From Verrucomicrobiia bacterium (lineage in GTDB: Bacteria; Verrucomicrobiota; Verrucomicrobiia; Limisphaerales; CAIMTB01): 64,000 nt of DNA. Where the stretch lies: assembly GCA_019634625.1 (NCBI GenBank), contig JAHCBA010000012.1, positions 1 to 64,000 of the forward strand, in the 5' to 3' direction. Positions 1 through 7,815 of the stretch are shown here, piece after piece (position 1 is the stretch's first letter; the number at the start of each line of letters is the position of its first letter). The notes below the pieces were generated by a model. It did not search any database. It saw nothing but the letters and a program-made list of their open reading frames with translations, and was not told the origin of the DNA. A program made the position numbers and the translations under genes.

Positions 1-45
1 AGGCTGGACTGGCCATTGGCCATGGGTTCCGGCAGCGTCCTTCCC

Positions 46-669
46 ATGAACGCCCCCTTGGTCGCCGCAGCCTGCCTCGCGTTTGCCACCCTTGCTTCAC
101 ACGCCGGTATCGAATCGCTTTTCGATGGCCATTCCTTCAAGGGCTGGGATGGCGACACCAACAAGACTTGGCGCATCGAGTACGGGGCCCTAGTCGGCGG
201 GTCCCTCACTGACACCGTCCCCCGGAACGAATTCCTCGCCACCACCGAGCGCTATACGAACTTCGTCCTGCGCCTCAAGGTCCGCCTCCTCGGCACCGAG
301 GGCTTCGTCAACTCGGGAATCCAGATTCGCAGCGAACGCGTCCCCAACCACCACGAAATGATCGGGTATCAGGCCGATGTCGGGAAGGGTTGGTGGGGCG
401 CCCTCTACGACGAGAGCCGCCGCAACAAGATCCTGGCCAAGCCCGAGGAAGGAGTGGCCGAGCGCGCCGTCAAGGAGGGCGAATGGAACCATTACGAAAT
501 GCGGGCCGAAGGACGCCGCGTGGTGCTCACCATCAATGGGGTCCAGACCATCGACTACACCGAACCCGATGAGTCCCTGGCCCAGTTTGGACGCATCGGC
601 CTCCAGATCCATGGGGGCGGCAAGGGTCTGGTGGCATTCAAGGACATCAACCTCGAGCGCCTGCCCTGA
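46..669 (+). CDS. Secreted DUF1080 / 3-keto-disaccharide hydrolase-like protein
   Basis: Seen: about 207 residues from the ATG at 46, with a hydrophobic leader ending near SHAG, then the DUF1080 opening SLFDGHSFKGWDG and later VNSGIQIRSERV and KDINLERLP. Family knowledge: DUF1080 is a LamG-like beta-sandwich, and some members hydrolyse 3-keto-disaccharides made by Gfo/Idh/MocA dehydrogenases. The protein is probably exported. The reading frame stays open to the left window edge, and there are other possible starts (TTG 16, ATG 22), so the true start may lie further left. The short C-terminus is complete. Family assignment is firm; the substrate is not known. Confidence 0.85.
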   Translation: MNAPLVAAACLAFATLASHAGIESLFDGHSFKGWDGDTNKTWRIEYGALVGGSLTDTVPRNEFLATTERYTNFVLRLKVRLLGTEGFVNSGIQIRSERVPNHHEMIGYQADVGKGWWGALYDESRRNKILAKPEEGVAERAVKEGEWNHYEMRAEGRRVVLTINGVQTIDYTEPDESLAQFGRIGLQIHGGGKGLVAFKDINLERLP

Positions 670-675
670 CCGGGG

Positions 676-1530
676 TCAGGGCGCCAATGGCAACGCCGTG
701 GCCAAGGCGGTGTCGTCCGCCCATAGGCGCAGATCGCCGCCCGTTTCCCGCATCCGCATGTGGAGAGTGGACCATAGCTTCCGGCCCCGGATCTCAGCCA
801 TGGCGTGGCGGTTGAACCAGACATCCTCCTTGCCGCGATCGCGCTCGACGGTGAGGCGGAAAAAATCGAGCGCCCCCAGCAGTCCTCCCCACATCCGCAC
901 GGCGCCTTCCGTGTGAGCCTCCGCCCGGGCGATCTCGAACTCCGTTTCATCGATCCAGACCGTTCCGTGCAGGCGATTGATAATCCGGTCCATCAACCGC
1001 TCCTCCGGAAGCGGGCCCGTTTTCGGCCGGAAGATCAGGACATGGCATCCCCGACCCCGCACTTCTTCACGGCGGTCCCAAGTGAACTTGAACCGCTCGA
1101 AAAGCTCTTCGTTGACCAACTGATCCATCCGGTCCGTTGAGGATTGCCCGGGCCCGACCGCGTACTTGTCGCGCCATCTTCGTTCCCGCTCGGACAACGC
1201 GGAACTCTCCTCGTCCGACAACCGTTTGCCATTCAAGGCCATCAACCGGTTGTGCGTCATCCCCCGGGTGAGTGTCACTTGGTACTCCTTCTCCACCGTT
1301 CGTCGGACGGTTCCGCCACCATCGAGGTTCTCGACGACGGACCACTTGCGGTGGGTGTACACCGGGGCACTGGCGGCCTCGGAGAGGGCCTTGGCCCGCT
1401 CGAAGGTGCGCCGCAGCAATCCTTCGACATCCGGCGTCACGGCATCTCCGCCCGTCCCATCTGCCGTCGTTCCCGGGATAAAGTGCAGCATGAGCGCCAA
1501 ACCCAGCCAGATGGAATGCCGCCCAGACAT
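676..1530 (-). CDS. Secreted hypothetical protein, LolA-like fold suspected
   Basis: 284 residues starting at the ATG at 1530, preceded by a purine-rich GGAAGGTGG that could serve as ribosome binding site; the GTG at 1539 is less likely. The N-terminus (IWLGLALMLHFIPG) is a signal peptide. The rest is charged and rich in beta-strand patterns, including VWIDETEFEIARAEAH and a late WSTLHMRMRETGGDL. This pattern resembles outer-membrane lipoprotein-sorting (LolA/LolB-like) or DUF-type periplasmic proteins that measure a fitted substrate, but I do not recognise a named family. It is convergent with the DUF1080 gene (6 bp apart). Function unknown. Confidence 0.75.
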   Translation of the reverse strand: MSGRHSIWLGLALMLHFIPGTTADGTGGDAVTPDVEGLLRRTFERAKALSEAASAPVYTHRKWSVVENLDGGGTVRRTVEKEYQVTLTRGMTHNRLMALNGKRLSDEESSALSERERRWRDKYAVGPGQSSTDRMDQLVNEELFERFKFTWDRREEVRGRGCHVLIFRPKTGPLPEERLMDRIINRLHGTVWIDETEFEIARAEAHTEGAVRMWGGLLGALDFFRLTVERDRGKEDVWFNRHAMAEIRGRKLWSTLHMRMRETGGDLRLWADDTALATALPLAP

Positions 1531-1600
1531 GGCAACCACCTTCCGGTTCCGTTACCCGGTGCGCAAGGCAGCAAGCATGGGCCTTGGGGCTCAATTAAAT

Positions 1601-2004
1601 AATAGGACTGACAAAATACTGCCGACCGAAATCGTTTAAATAGCCTGTCCATTTATCTTATTGTTTATCGTTGACTGTCCGCGATCAGGTCATCCCCAGC
1701 GGTAGAGGGTAGGATGGGATTTCTGGCGGGATACTGGGGAAAATCGAATAGTCCACAATCACATGCCTGACCCGTAGAATAATAGGCCTGACAAACTGAA
1801 GTTGACTAAAATCATATAATATGACCGGCCTTTGATTATTGACTTTCTTAAAACATAAATATAATAGGACTGACAAGCTAATGTTGACCGAAATCGTATA
1901 AGAAGACCGACAGTGAATTATTGACGGTCCGCGATCAGGTCATCCCCAGCGGCAGGATGGGATTTCTGGTGGGGTACTGGGGAAAAGCGCATAGTCCACA
2001 ATAA
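1601..2004. repeat. AT-rich repeat array between genes (three heads, two tails)
   Basis: A head motif that begins AATAGGACTGACAA and runs through a GACC(G)AAATCGT-like stretch occurs at 1601, 1781 and 1863. A tail of about 80 bp beginning GTCCGCGATCAGGTCATCCC follows the first head (1678-1759) and the third (1927-2004) with only a few differences and one 8-bp indel. The array is clearly more AT-rich than the flanking genes. It fills most of the 700-bp gap between the LolA-like gene and pxpB. No open frame in it looks coding. The short GTCA-rich motifs recall the arrays at 32487 and 53304. Confidence 0.8.
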
Positions 2005-2258
2005 AATGGCTGCCGCTATACTATTTGGTTTTGCGGGTTGGGGGGGCGGAACGGCGGGAATGGGGGGATCTGACGTGATTCGGGCAGGACGGCGGCCGGG
2101 GGGGGGGTACCGCTCGGACAGGTCCCGCGGTTGCGGGGATTCAGTTTCCTGTTGTTCGCATAGGCGTTGAATATTTGGGGCAGCCCAAAGAAAAAAGAAC
2201 TCGCCCGGGGGCCGCTTCCGCGGCTACGAGACGGGCGCGGTCTTGTTCGCCTGCGTCT

Positions 2259-2936
2259 GTGAGCCTGCGAATCGACAACTACGGACCGGATGCCTGCCTG
2301 GTGCGGTTCGCCGACCGGGTGGATGACGAGGCATTCCAACGGTCCCAGGCGCTGTGGCGGCGCCTCGATGAGCATCCGCCGGTGGGTTTGCTCGAGGCGA
2401 CTCCGGGGTTCACCACGCTCCTGCTTGAATTCGAACCCGGCACACGCCCTGAGGCCGCGTCGATCTCAGGCCTTCTGGAACCGGCCCTCCGCCCCGCCCG
2501 CAAGCCGTCTCCACCGCCCCATGCGATCGAAATCCCGGTGATCTACGACGGACCCGATCTGGAACGGGTCGCGGCGGCGGCCCAATTGTCGGTGGCCGAT
2601 GCGATTACGCTCCACACCCAGGGACAGTACCGGGTGCTGGGGTTGGGATTTGCGCCGGGCTTCGCCTACCTGGGCGGGCTTGACCCGCGCCTGCACACGC
2701 CCCGGATCGAGACCCCCCGGGTGAAGGTGCCGGCGGGTTCGGTAGCCATTGGCGGCCCTTTCACCGCGGTGTACCCGTGCGCCACAGCCGGCGGCTGGAA
2801 CCTCATAGGCCGCACCGAACTGCCCATTCTCGATCCCGTCCGCGCCGCCGCGGGAGTGGCCGCCGCCTTCCGACTCCACCCCGGCGACGCTGTCCGGTTC
2901 GTTCCGGTGGCTTCCCAAGCTCCGACGCCGTCATGA
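2259..2936 (+). CDS. pxpB: 5-oxoprolinase subunit PxpB (KipI-like)
   Basis: PxpB, PxpC and PxpA together hydrolyse 5-oxoproline (pyroglutamate) to glutamate with ATP. The chosen GTG at 2259 gives 225 residues starting VSLRIDNYGPDACLVRF, the usual beginning of the family; the longer frame from 2175 adds a low-quality Arg/Pro-rich extension. Diagnostic segments are GLGFAPGFAYLGGLD and PRVKVPAGSVAIGG, followed by the GWNLIGRTELPILD block. The stop overlaps the next start as ATGA (2933-2936), so translation of pxpC is probably coupled. The gene opens a three-gene operon. Confidence 0.93.
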   Translation: MSLRIDNYGPDACLVRFADRVDDEAFQRSQALWRRLDEHPPVGLLEATPGFTTLLLEFEPGTRPEAASISGLLEPALRPARKPSPPPHAIEIPVIYDGPDLERVAAAAQLSVADAITLHTQGQYRVLGLGFAPGFAYLGGLDPRLHTPRIETPRVKVPAGSVAIGGPFTAVYPCATAGGWNLIGRTELPILDPVRAAAGVAAAFRLHPGDAVRFVPVASQAPTPS

Positions 2937-3820
2937 ACGAGGCTGTCCTCGAACTTCTCGATCCCGGACTGGGGGTTTCCTTTCAGGACCTGGGTCGTCG
3001 GGGTTGGAGACGGTTCGGAGTGCCGCCCGGAGGGGCCCTCGACGACCATGCGTCGCGTTGGGCCAACCGGCTTCTCGGCAATCCCCTTGGGGTTCCGGTT
3101 CTGGAGGTGCTCCTGCACGGCGCCCAATGGCGGGCCTTGCGCCGTGTCGAGGTGTCCGTTGCCGGCGCGTCGGTTCCCCACGATCCGGCCCAACCGGATC
3201 GCTGGCACACGCGGACTCTTGAGGAAGGCGATCGCTTTTCCATTCCGCCTTCGCCGTCCGGCGTCTGGTCGTACCTCGGTGTGCGTGGCGGATTTGTCGC
3301 CGATCGCTGGTTCGGCAGTGTCAGCGCCTTTCCCCGCGGCGGCCTTGGGGAACCGTTGTCCGCCGGGGCAGTCCTCTATCGCCGGGCGCAGGCGTGGCCT
3401 TCGTGGCCGAGCGGCGTGGGCCAGCGCTGGCTCGATCCCGCCGAGCAACGCGACTACGCCAGCCCTCCGCCGCTCCCGGTCTGGCCGGGGCCCCAATGGA
3501 ATCTCTTCCCCCAGGCTGCACGGGACGCCCTGTTCGACACCGAATGGCGCGTCAGTTCGCGCTGCGACCGCACGGGCTACCGCCTGGAAGGGGAGCCTCT
3601 CCCGGTACCCGGGGAATCCATTCTGAGCGAACCCGTCCTTCCAGGATCGCTCCAGGTGCCGCCCGACGGCCGGCCGATTGTCACGCTGCGCGATGGTCCC
3701 ACCGTGGGAGGATACCCGAAGATCGCCCTGCTCGATCCCCGCTTCCTCGCATGGCTGGTCCAGTGTCGGTCGAGCCAGTCGATCCGGTTTGTGCCCGTTG
3801 GAGATGGTACGAAGTCATGA
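2933..3820 (+). CDS. pxpC: 5-oxoprolinase subunit PxpC (KipA-like, biotin-dependent carboxyltransferase fold)
   Basis: 295 residues from the ATG that overlaps the pxpB stop. The family signatures LLDPGLGVSFQDLGRRG at the N-terminus, FGVPPGGALDDHASRWANRL shortly after, and the C-terminal RDGPTVGGYPKIALL are all present. The fold is shared with carboxyltransferase domains, but in this complex it works with PxpB in the 5-oxoprolinase. The end overlaps the pxpA start by ATGA (3817-3820). A longer upstream frame (from 2777) lies inside pxpB and is rejected. Function is inferred from family and gene order. Confidence 0.93.
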   Translation: MNEAVLELLDPGLGVSFQDLGRRGWRRFGVPPGGALDDHASRWANRLLGNPLGVPVLEVLLHGAQWRALRRVEVSVAGASVPHDPAQPDRWHTRTLEEGDRFSIPPSPSGVWSYLGVRGGFVADRWFGSVSAFPRGGLGEPLSAGAVLYRRAQAWPSWPSGVGQRWLDPAEQRDYASPPPLPVWPGPQWNLFPQAARDALFDTEWRVSSRCDRTGYRLEGEPLPVPGESILSEPVLPGSLQVPPDGRPIVTLRDGPTVGGYPKIALLDPRFLAWLVQCRSSQSIRFVPVGDGTKS

Positions 3821-4581
3821 GCATGCCCACTCCCGCCCTCGGCTGCGATCTCGGCGAAGGCGAGGATCCCGCGCTGACCGCCAGGCTCATGGCACGTCTC
3901 GATGCCGTTCACATTGCGTGCGGCGGGCATGCGGGCGACATGGCCTCCATGGCCGTCTGTTTGGAACTCGCCCGCGCCCATGGTGTCCGGGTCGGGGCCC
4001 ACCCGGGCTGGCCGGACCCAAAGGGATTTGGGCGTCACCCTGCCTTGGCCCCGGACCCTGCCATCTGGCCCGCCCTGCTGCGCGACCAGGTTCGCGCTCT
4101 CCAGTCCCTGACGCAGGGCGCCGGTGTACGCCTGCACCATGTGAAGCTCCACGGCGCCTGGTACCACGCCACGGACAGCGACGACGCCCTGGCTGTGGCG
4201 CATGTCAGGGCCGTGGCTGATTTGGATCCGGGCCTGGTGATTGTGGCCCGCGCGGGCGGGCGGGTGGCGGCCATGGCGCGGGCGCAGGGGCAACCGGTCT
4301 GGGAAGAAGCGTTTCTCGACCGCGGCTACTGCGACGACGGCACGCTGGTGCCGCGTGACGAACCGGGGGCGCTTCTCGAAGATCCCGCCCTCGCGGTGAG
4401 GCGCCTGCGCGAACTCCTCGCCCGGGGCGGCTGGCCGGGACGGGGCGGGGCGTGGATTCCGCTCCGCGCCCGGATTCTCTGTGTCCACGCCGATTCCCCG
4501 GGGGCCCTCGCGCTGCTGGAGGCCGCGCGGGAAGAACTCAGGCGAAGTCGTACACCACGGCCTTCCGGCACACCCGTTTGA
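3817..4581 (+). CDS. pxpA: 5-oxoprolinase subunit PxpA (LamB/YcsF family)
   Basis: 254 residues starting at the ATG overlapping pxpC; a second ATG at 3823 is also possible. Family motifs: GCDLGEGEDP, IACGGHAGDMASM, GAHPGWPDPKGFGR, LHHVKLHGAWYH and the C-terminal CVHADSPGAL. PxpA is the metal-binding hydrolase part of the 5-oxoprolinase. The stretch after DLGEG is shorter than in many homologues. The last 44 bases overlap tail-to-tail with the Dabb gene on the other strand. The three genes form a complete, translationally coupled pxpBCA operon. Confidence 0.93.
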   Translation: MSMPTPALGCDLGEGEDPALTARLMARLDAVHIACGGHAGDMASMAVCLELARAHGVRVGAHPGWPDPKGFGRHPALAPDPAIWPALLRDQVRALQSLTQGAGVRLHHVKLHGAWYHATDSDDALAVAHVRAVADLDPGLVIVARAGGRVAAMARAQGQPVWEEAFLDRGYCDDGTLVPRDEPGALLEDPALAVRRLRELLARGGWPGRGGAWIPLRARILCVHADSPGALALLEAAREELRRSRTPRPSGTPV

Positions 4582-4837
4582 AGACCTTCTCGACGAACTC
4601 GACATGCCGCGGATGGTCCTGATAGGCGTCCTGCGTCGCCTTGTCCGGAAACACGAGGTTCAGGGCAACCTGGTAGCTTTGGTCCACGACCGGCCGATGA
4701 CTGGGCACCATGCGGCCGACATGGAAATGAAGGATTCCGGGCAGGTCACGCAGGTAATGATGGAGCCCTTCGATCAACGTATCCGCCGCCCCCGGCTGAT
4801 CGGGATCCGTCCAGAAAATCACCACGTGCGAGAACAT
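4538..4837 (-). CDS. Dabb (stress-responsive alpha/beta barrel) domain protein
   Basis: 99 residues, the usual length of a single ferredoxin-like Dabb domain. Family features are the opening MFSHVVIFWT, the central LHFHVGRMVPSHRPVVDQSYQVAL and the end VFKRVCRKAVVYDF. Dabb proteins are small cytoplasmic dimers; a few are monooxygenases or cyclases, and most have no known role. The 3' end overlaps pxpA by 44 bp. The start codon (CAT at 4835-4837 on the plus strand) overlaps the ATG of the divergent hydrolase gene, leaving no intergenic space. Confidence 0.85.
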   Translation of the reverse strand: MFSHVVIFWTDPDQPGAADTLIEGLHHYLRDLPGILHFHVGRMVPSHRPVVDQSYQVALNLVFPDKATQDAYQDHPRHVEFVEKVFKRVCRKAVVYDFA

Positions 4838-5960
4838 GACTTCACGCTATCGAGCTGACCCCGCCCGGGCCAAAGCAATTCCGCGGCGCACCGCCCTCGG
4901 CCGGCTGGCGGCCCTCCCCATCCTCCCATCCCTCCTGGCGGCCGCGGCGCCGGACCCGGCGGTGCCCCGGCTGCCCCGGGATCAACTGCTCCTCTACCGC
5001 ACCCGTTCGGGGGCGATTCGGACGGCCCGTTCCGCGGCCGAATGGCGCCCGCGCCAGGAGGAGATCCGGGCGGGATTCGAGGCCATCGCCGGTCCGGATC
5101 CCCGTCCGCACCCGGGCACGCCTCCGCCCTTCACCATCGAAGAGGAGACCGATTGTGGTGACTACGTCCGCCGCCTCGTCACCTTCGCGGCCGATCCCGG
5201 GGGGCGGGTGCCGGCCTGGCTGCTCGTACCGCGTGCTGCACTCGATGGCCGCCGCTGCCCGGCCGCCCTGTGCCTCCACCAGACTCATGCGGCCGGGTTT
5301 CGCACCGTGGTCGGATTGGCGGACAGTCCCGACGACGAATACGCCGTCGAGCTTGCACGGCGGGGGATGGTTTGCCTGGCGACGCCCTACCCGCTGCTGG
5401 CGGACTACCATCCCGACCTCTCCGGCCTCGGCTACGCCAGCGGTGTCCGGCTTGCCACCTGGAACAACCGGCGCGGCATCGATCTGCTCCAGTCGCTGCC
5501 CTTCGTCCGGCCCGGCCCGGTTGGCGCCATCGGCCATTCGCTGGGCGGCCATACCGCCCTCTTCACCGCCTTTCTCGACTCCCGCATCGGCGTCGTGGCC
5601 ACCAGTTGCGCCTTCGACTCCTTTGTCGATTACATGGGGGGCGATCTCACCGGCTGGACCCAGACCCGCTATTTTCCGCGGCTCCGCAAATATGTCGGGC
5701 GACCCGGGGAGGTGCCGTTCGATTTCCATGAACTGATCGCCGCTCTCGCCCCGCGGGCCCTGTTCGTCAGCGCGCCGCTTCACGATACGAATTTCCGTTG
5801 GGAAAGCGTTGGCCGGGTTGCGGCCGCCGCCCGTCCGGTGTACGCCCTTCATCATGCCGCTCATCGTCTGCGGGTTCGCCACCCCGATGTTCCCCATCGG
5901 TTTCCGCCCGAAATCCGCCGCGAGGCCTACGACTTCATCGACGAGCACCTCGGGGTCTGA
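4836..5960 (+). CDS. Exported alpha/beta hydrolase (dienelactone-hydrolase / acetylxylan-esterase-like)
   Basis: 374 residues. The N-terminus has a twin-arginine-like or Sec leader (IPRRTALGRLAALPILPSL), so export is likely. The catalytic core shows GAIGHSLGGHTAL with nucleophile Ser235, a long preceding region typical of secreted dienelactone-hydrolase-like esterases (VPAWLLVPRAAL, ALCLHQTHAAGF), and a late His in PDVPHRFPPEIRR. It probably cleaves an ester of a plant or algal polysaccharide. The start ATG lies in the same CATG as the start of the divergent Dabb gene; no better start is visible downstream. Confidence 0.85.
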   Translation: MTSRYRADPARAKAIPRRTALGRLAALPILPSLLAAAAPDPAVPRLPRDQLLLYRTRSGAIRTARSAAEWRPRQEEIRAGFEAIAGPDPRPHPGTPPPFTIEEETDCGDYVRRLVTFAADPGGRVPAWLLVPRAALDGRRCPAALCLHQTHAAGFRTVVGLADSPDDEYAVELARRGMVCLATPYPLLADYHPDLSGLGYASGVRLATWNNRRGIDLLQSLPFVRPGPVGAIGHSLGGHTALFTAFLDSRIGVVATSCAFDSFVDYMGGDLTGWTQTRYFPRLRKYVGRPGEVPFDFHELIAALAPRALFVSAPLHDTNFRWESVGRVAAAARPVYALHHAAHRLRVRHPDVPHRFPPEIRREAYDFIDEHLGV

Positions 5961-5970
5961 GCCGCACAGC

Positions 5971-6990
5971 GTGATTGCGGAGTGGCCCGCTTCAGGGGCA
6001 TGGACCGCCCGGCGGATCGCCGGTGCCATGGCCCTGGTTCTCTTCCTCGTGCTTCTCCAGCCGTCGTTGGGGGCCGCGGAACAGCGCACCTATACCGGTT
6101 GCTGCGACGCCTCGGCCGCCGCCCTGGTCAATGAATCGCTCTTTGCCGTGGCCAGCGACGAGGACAACGTCCTCCGCCTGTACCGGCGCGATCAAGGCGG
6201 GCCGCCTGTTCGCACCGTCGATGTCTCGTCGTTCCTGGGCCTCCGCCGGCGCGACGAGGCCGATTTCGAGGGGGCCACCCGGCTGGGGGATCTCCTCTTC
6301 TGGACCGGTTCGCATTCCCGGAATCCCGCCGGGCAACCCCGTCCGTCGCGCCATGTCCTGTTTGCCACGGTGGTCCGGGGCGAAGGACTTGAGGCGACGC
6401 TGGTGCCCGTGGGGGCGCCTTACCGCACGCTGGTGGGAGATCTTGCGGCAGACCCCCTTTACCGCGAGTTCCGGGTGGCCGACGCCGCATCGCGTCCCCC
6501 CGAGGCCCCGGGCGGCTGGAACATCGAAGCCCTCGGCACCGGGCCCGACGACTCGTTGCTCATCGGCCTGCGCAATCCCGTTCCCGACGGGCGGGCCCTC
6601 ATCGTGCCGCTCCTGAATCCGCGCGACGTCATCGAACGGCGGCCCGCCCGGTTCGGTCCGCCGCTCCGTCCCGACCTCAACGGGCTGGGGCTGCGGGCCA
6701 TGGATCGGGCCGGCTCGATCCATCTTCTGGTGGGGGGCCCGGCGGAAGGCGGGGGACGGCATCGGATGTTTCTGTGGGACGGCGTCTCGGAGCGACCGGA
6801 GGCGCGGCCGCAGCTCATTCCGCGCGGATTTCAGGCCGAGAGCGTGCTCTTCCTGGAAGGGAATGCAGCCGGGGGACGATTGGCCGAGTTGTTGAGCGAT
6901 GACGGCGGCACCCGGATTGGCGGACAGCGCTGTCAGGACATTGCGGACCCGGCGCGGCGTCGTTTCCAGGTGCTGCGGGTCCGCTACTGA
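5971..6990 (+). CDS. Secreted DUF3616-domain protein
   Basis: 339 residues from GTG 5971, or 320 from ATG 6028. The GTG start gives a signal peptide with an Arg-Arg n-region (TARRIAGAMALVLFLVLLQP); the ATG start lacks positive charge. The mature part (YTGCCDASAAALVNESLFAV, DEADFEGATRLGDLLFWTGS, GGWNIEALGTGPDDSLLIGL, DLNGLGLRAMDR) matches DUF3616, a beta-propeller-like family of unknown function found in secreted proteins. It follows the hydrolase by 10 bp and may share its transcript. The end overlaps exonuclease III tail-to-tail by 7 bp. Confidence 0.8.
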   Translation: MIAEWPASGAWTARRIAGAMALVLFLVLLQPSLGAAEQRTYTGCCDASAAALVNESLFAVASDEDNVLRLYRRDQGGPPVRTVDVSSFLGLRRRDEADFEGATRLGDLLFWTGSHSRNPAGQPRPSRHVLFATVVRGEGLEATLVPVGAPYRTLVGDLAADPLYREFRVADAASRPPEAPGGWNIEALGTGPDDSLLIGLRNPVPDGRALIVPLLNPRDVIERRPARFGPPLRPDLNGLGLRAMDRAGSIHLLVGGPAEGGGRHRMFLWDGVSERPEARPQLIPRGFQAESVLFLEGNAAGGRLAELLSDDGGTRIGGQRCQDIADPARRRFQVLRVRY

Positions 6991-7751
6991 AGGGCATCGG
7001 GTTCGAGTTCGACCCCGACGGGACAGTGGTCGGACCCCATGATCTCGTTCCGGATGAAGGCGCTCCTCAACCGAGGCCGGAGTGCGGCGGAGACCAGCAC
7101 GTAATCGATGCGCCAGCCCACGTTCCGCGCCCGGGCGCCCGACATCGGACTCCACCACGTATAGTGGCCGCCACCGGGTTCGAATTCGCGGAAGGTATCG
7201 ACGAAGCCGGCCTCGATCAGCGACTGGAAGCCCGCGCGTTCCTCGGGTGTGAAGCCGTGATTGCCCACGTTCGACTTCGGATTCGCCAGGTCGATCTCCG
7301 TGTGGGCCACGTTGAAATCACCACAGCACACCACCGGCTTGCGCCGCCCCAGCTTCATCAGGTACTTGCGGAAATCCCGGTCCCACGTCTGCCGGTACGG
7401 CAGTCGGGTCAGACCGCGCTGCGCGTTGGGCACGTACACATTCACCACGAAGAACTGATCGTACTCCGCCGTCACCACGCGGCCTTCGCGGTCGTGCTCC
7501 TCGATGCCGAGGCCGCGCCTGACCGACACCGGCCGCTGTTTCGTGAACACCACCGTTCCGCTGTATCCCTTCCGCTCGGCCGCATCCCAATATGTCGTGT
7601 AGCCCGCCGGCCAGAGCGCCTGGACGTCGTCCGGACCGGCCTTGGTTTCCTGAACGCAGAGGATGTCCGGGTCTTCGGCGGCGAGGTATTCCAGGAAGTT
7701 CTTTCGCAGCACCGCCCGGAGCCCGTTTACATTCCACGAGATCAACTTCAC
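6984..7751 (-). CDS. xth: Exodeoxyribonuclease III
   Basis: 255 residues, normal for ExoIII/AP endonuclease. Motifs in order: MKLISWNVNGLRAVLRK, ILCVQETKAG (metal-binding Glu), YSGTVVFTKQ, VVCCGDFNVAHTEIDLANP (catalytic Asp and Asn), WRIDYVLVS and the closing GSDHCPVGVELE with the catalytic Asp-His. The enzyme cuts abasic sites and degrades 3' ends during base-excision repair. It stands alone on the minus strand between the DUF3616 gene and the protease, both minus-strand with the latter but separated by 64 bp. Confidence 0.96.
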   Translation of the reverse strand: MKLISWNVNGLRAVLRKNFLEYLAAEDPDILCVQETKAGPDDVQALWPAGYTTYWDAAERKGYSGTVVFTKQRPVSVRRGLGIEEHDREGRVVTAEYDQFFVVNVYVPNAQRGLTRLPYRQTWDRDFRKYLMKLGRRKPVVCCGDFNVAHTEIDLANPKSNVGNHGFTPEERAGFQSLIEAGFVDTFREFEPGGGHYTWWSPMSGARARNVGWRIDYVLVSAALRPRLRSAFIRNEIMGSDHCPVGVELEPDALQ

Positions 7752-7815
7752 GCGGCGCAGGCTACCGGAGGGCAGCGGCGGATGCAGGCTCCGCCATCAG
7801 TCCCCCTATGCGGAC

